Position numbers and translations under genes: made by a program
The notes under the pieces: model-generated
Seen by the model: the letters and a program-made list of their open reading frames with translations, nothing else
Databases searched by the model: none
Told to the model about the DNA's origin: nothing
Shown: piece by piece, positions 14,526 to 16,217 of the stretch
Numbering within the stretch: the first letter of the stretch is position 1
Layout of the letters: every line of letters begins with the position of its first letter
Assembly (NCBI GenBank): GCA_040905145.1
Contig: JBBDSC010000218.1
Coordinates: 1-16,217, forward strand
Source of the DNA: DATGMS01 sp040905145
Lineage (GTDB): Bacteria > Bacteroidota > Bacteroidia > Cytophagales > Cyclobacteriaceae
Direction: 5' to 3'
DNA length: 16,217 nt

Positions 14526-14714
14526 AAATTTTATGCCTCCATAGTTCCTGGCTAAAATTATTCGCCAAAGTAGGTTCCTTAAAAAAATCTAAACAACAAT
14601 CCACATCGGTAAAGGCAGCATTGCGGAGACAAGCTGTTTGGGTGTGAAACACTGTACGGAACATAATTTTCTTGAAATCAAAACAACCACGTATGGCTGA
14701 CTTGACATCTCCTC
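14526..14714 (-). pseudogene. Possible upstream half of a frameshifted gene
   Basis: An open frame on the minus strand from 14718 to a TAA at 14515-14517 encodes short protein-like pieces such as SAIRGCFDF, MFRTVFHTQTACLRNAAFTD and DVDCCLDFF. It has no start except an internal ATG and no ribosome site. It begins within the terminal codons of the PAS kinase gene and ends inside the start of the 14268-14525 ORF. Switching frame at the T7 run would fuse it to that ORF. It could equally be non-coding repeat sequence. Confidence 0.25.
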
Positions 14715-15842
14715 CTACTTAGCCGGTAAGTAGATTTTAAAGGTAGAACCTTCTTCTATTTGACTCTCCAATTCAATTTTACCACCTGCATTGTACACTA
14801 TTCTTCTAACGATTGCCATGCCTACACCTGTCCCCTTCTTATGATGCAATTGCTCATACATACGGAATACCTTATCTTTATCCTCTTCTTTAATACCCAA
14901 TCCGTTATCCTGTACTTTTAATAATATGTACCCCCCCTTGATTCTTTCAGTCTCCACAATTACTTTAGCTTTACGGTCCGGTGATTTAAATTTCACCGAA
15001 TTGGAAACAAGGTTCTGAAGAATACTTTTTAAATTCTTCTTTGAAAAATCAATGGTGGTTGCCTTGGAGAAATCCGAGATGATTTCAGTTGGGGAATTTT
15101 TAATTTCCTCTTCAAGATCAAGTAATACCTCCTTGAGCATATCCTTAAAATGAAGTTTTTCCGTCCCTATTGTTAATTTTTCCTGCTCTTTACCAATCTC
15201 TGACAATTCGTTTATTTTATTTCTAAATCTGTTGATTGACTTTTCAATCATGGCCAAAAGAATATTGGATTCTGCTGGATCTCTGTTTTTTTCCTTTAAG
15301 GCATTCACCAAACCTTCTATATTGTTAATGGGGGACTGCAAATCATGAGAGGCTGTATAAATAAAAATATCCCGGTCATTAATGATCCTCTCCTGCTCTT
15401 CATTTTTCTTCTTCAATTCCTGTTCCAGTTGTTTTTCCTTGTTGATCTCCTGAATAACTTTTACTACAAATTCTTGCCCCTTTTCATTTTTGGCATATAT
15501 GCTTTCTCCATGAACCCATATATGGGAGCCATCTTCTTGTAGAAGGTAATTATCATCATTAGCGGAGCCGGTATCCATTACTTTTTTTAACTCCCTTTCA
15601 GGAAGGTTTTTCATTCTGTCTTCTTTAATAAACAACATGGAGAAGTTTTTTCCAAGCAAAGATTCCCGGGAATATCCAAATGTTTTCTGAAAACCCTTAT
15701 TCGAATCCAAAATAATGCCATTTGGATCCATTATTAAAATAGAAGTAGCTTCTGCATTTTCAAACATCATTTTAATAAACAGTGAACTATCAAAAGGCGA
15801 TAAATATTTTTCTTTTAGTGCCATATTTTTACGGTTTCCCAT
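14715..15842 (-). CDS. Cytoplasmic PAS-domain sensor histidine kinase
   Basis: A 375-aa histidine kinase without membrane segments. A PAS domain covers about 25-135 (ATSILIMDPNGIILDSNKGFQKTFGYSRESLLGKN as short pieces at 32-65; LLQEDGSHIWVHGESIYAKNEKG near 100-122). A charged coiled coil, 132-158 (INKEKQLEQELKKKNEEQER), connects to a HisKA dimerisation helix with phosphoacceptor H166 in YTASHDLQSPINNIEGL. The HATPase domain has the N-box LKSILQNLVSNSVKF (N281), the G1 box QDNGLGI (D312), a F-box-like RMYEQLHHK and the G2 box KGTGVGMAIV (336-345). No response regulator is adjacent, so it is an orphan kinase. The ATG at 15842 is used; a second ATG at 15824 (MALKEKYL) is nearly as good. PAS ligand is unknown. 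Confidence 0.9.
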   Translation of the reverse strand: MGNRKNMALKEKYLSPFDSSLFIKMMFENAEATSILIMDPNGIILDSNKGFQKTFGYSRESLLGKNFSMLFIKEDRMKNLPERELKKVMDTGSANDDNYLLQEDGSHIWVHGESIYAKNEKGQEFVVKVIQEINKEKQLEQELKKKNEEQERIINDRDIFIYTASHDLQSPINNIEGLVNALKEKNRDPAESNILLAMIEKSINRFRNKINELSEIGKEQEKLTIGTEKLHFKDMLKEVLLDLEEEIKNSPTEIISDFSKATTIDFSKKNLKSILQNLVSNSVKFKSPDRKAKVIVETERIKGGYILLKVQDNGLGIKEEDKDKVFRMYEQLHHKKGTGVGMAIVRRIVYNAGGKIELESQIEEGSTFKIYLPAK

Positions 15843-15986
15843 TCAAAATCTCTGCTTGTATAATCCTTTAAACTTAACTTTATTATTTTAAAATTGCTAG
15901 CCAGAACTCCTTCACTTATTGTGAACCGGTCAAAAGCAGATTCCGGGGTTAAACTTTGACTGTTCAATAATGCCAAGGCAAAAGCT

Positions 15987-16010
15987 CCTGACCTACCGTA
16001 AAAGGTCAGG
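15987..16010. repeat. Perfect 8-bp hairpin
   Basis: CCTGACCT pairs with AGGTCAGG around an 8-nt loop. On the plus strand it is followed by TCGCAATTTT, too weak a T-run for a confident terminator. On the minus strand it could end transcription from a gene outside the window, upstream of the PAS kinase. Its core word resembles that of the terminator at 8366-8405, but that similarity may be chance. Confidence 0.45.
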
Positions 16011-16076
16011 TCGCAATTTTGTAATTCAGGATCAGGTCATTTCCGGGAAAATACATCTGCTATTGAATTCTATGTT

Positions 16077-16179
16077 AGGCTGAAAGCCTGCTACACCACA
16101 ACTTGGGGCAGCGCCCCAAGCTGTAATCCGCATTACTCCCTCAGCCTATCGGGCTGAAGCATACCTCCGCATTACTCCC
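16077..16179. repeat. Array of REP-like hairpins with a 13-bp direct repeat
   Basis: Three GC-rich hairpins in about 80 bases: AGGCT/AGCCT (3-nt loop), CTTGGGGC/GCCCCAAG (3-nt loop), TCAGCC/GGCTGA (5-nt loop). Each of the last two is followed by a copy of CCGCATTACTCCC (16128-16140, 16167-16179), giving a repeated hairpin-plus-tail unit of about 39 bases. The arrangement resembles extragenic palindromic repeats mobilised by REP-associated transposases, none of which is present here. Confidence 0.6.
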
Positions 16180-16217
16180 AAAAACATGTAGGATCATTTC
16201 ACCCCTTCTTCCTTCAT

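Larger units (their letters stand above)
15843..16217. other. Non-coding end region rich in hairpins and repeats
   Basis: No gene is seen in 375 bases. Elements: CCTGACCT / AGGTCAGG (15987-15994 and 16003-16010), a perfect 8-bp hairpin; AGGCT-GAA-AGCCT (16077-16089); CTTGGGGC-AGC-GCCCCAAG (16102-16120); and TCAGCC-TATCG-GGCTGA (16141-16157). A 13-bp direct repeat CCGCATTACTCCC occurs at 16128-16140 and 16167-16179. The final CAT at 16215-16217 would start a minus-strand ORF of only seven codons, so I do not count it. Confidence 0.55.

Noticed and set aside
16198..16217. CAT at the last bases as a start of a minus-strand gene
   Set aside because: The frame stops after seven codons.

Overview
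The window looks like a chromosomal segment of a Bacteroidota bacterium, most likely order Cytophagales (a Cyclobacteriaceae-type genome; this level is inference). The evidence is an AT-rich sequence with A-rich rather than strong GGAGG ribosome sites, several matches to the Bacteroidota -7 promoter motif TAnnTTTG, lipoproteins with SSC lipoboxes, an outer-membrane beta-barrel receptor with an N-terminal carboxypeptidase-regulatory-like domain, and LytS/LytTR signalling. I saw no rRNA, tRNA, CRISPR array, transposase or phage gene.

Layout. 1-120 is a repeat-bearing intergenic tail. 121-633 (-) is a mannose-6-phosphate-isomerase-like cupin. 634-1078 is non-coding with palindromes and a direct repeat. 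1079-2890 (-) is an OmpA-like plus TPR lipoprotein, divergent from a PspC-domain membrane protein (2971-3189, +). Next comes a minus-strand cluster transcribed hisS -> ybaB -> glycosyltransferase 2 (5986 down to 3190). 5987-7371 holds a REP-like inverted hairpin pair, two oppositely oriented heptanucleotide repeat tracts, a 47-aa basic protein (6371-6514, +) and a YfcE-type phosphoesterase (6572-7072, -). pdhB (7372-8352, +) and a large outer-membrane receptor (8410-10920, -) converge on a strong shared terminator. Divergent from the receptor is a probable operon of LytS-type kinase, LytTR regulator and guanine deaminase (11205-13496, +). It meets a DUF4136-type lipoprotein (13499-14086, -) tail to tail. 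The right end holds a short uncertain ORF in a possibly degraded locus (14268-14718), a PAS histidine kinase (14715-15842, -) and a non-coding end rich in hairpins and repeats.

How the genes work together. Most are housekeeping or envelope genes: translation (hisS), nucleoid (ybaB), central carbon metabolism (pdhB), purine catabolism (guaD) and surface glycan or envelope functions (GT2, cupin, lipoproteins, receptor). The clearest regulatory unit is the LytS/LytTR pair, whose genes overlap by ATGA and which lies head to head with the receptor gene; control of that receptor is a reasonable guess. I found no convincing new multi-gene system. The most unusual material is intergenic: the REP-like and palindromic elements, the heptad repeats and the possible frameshifted locus.
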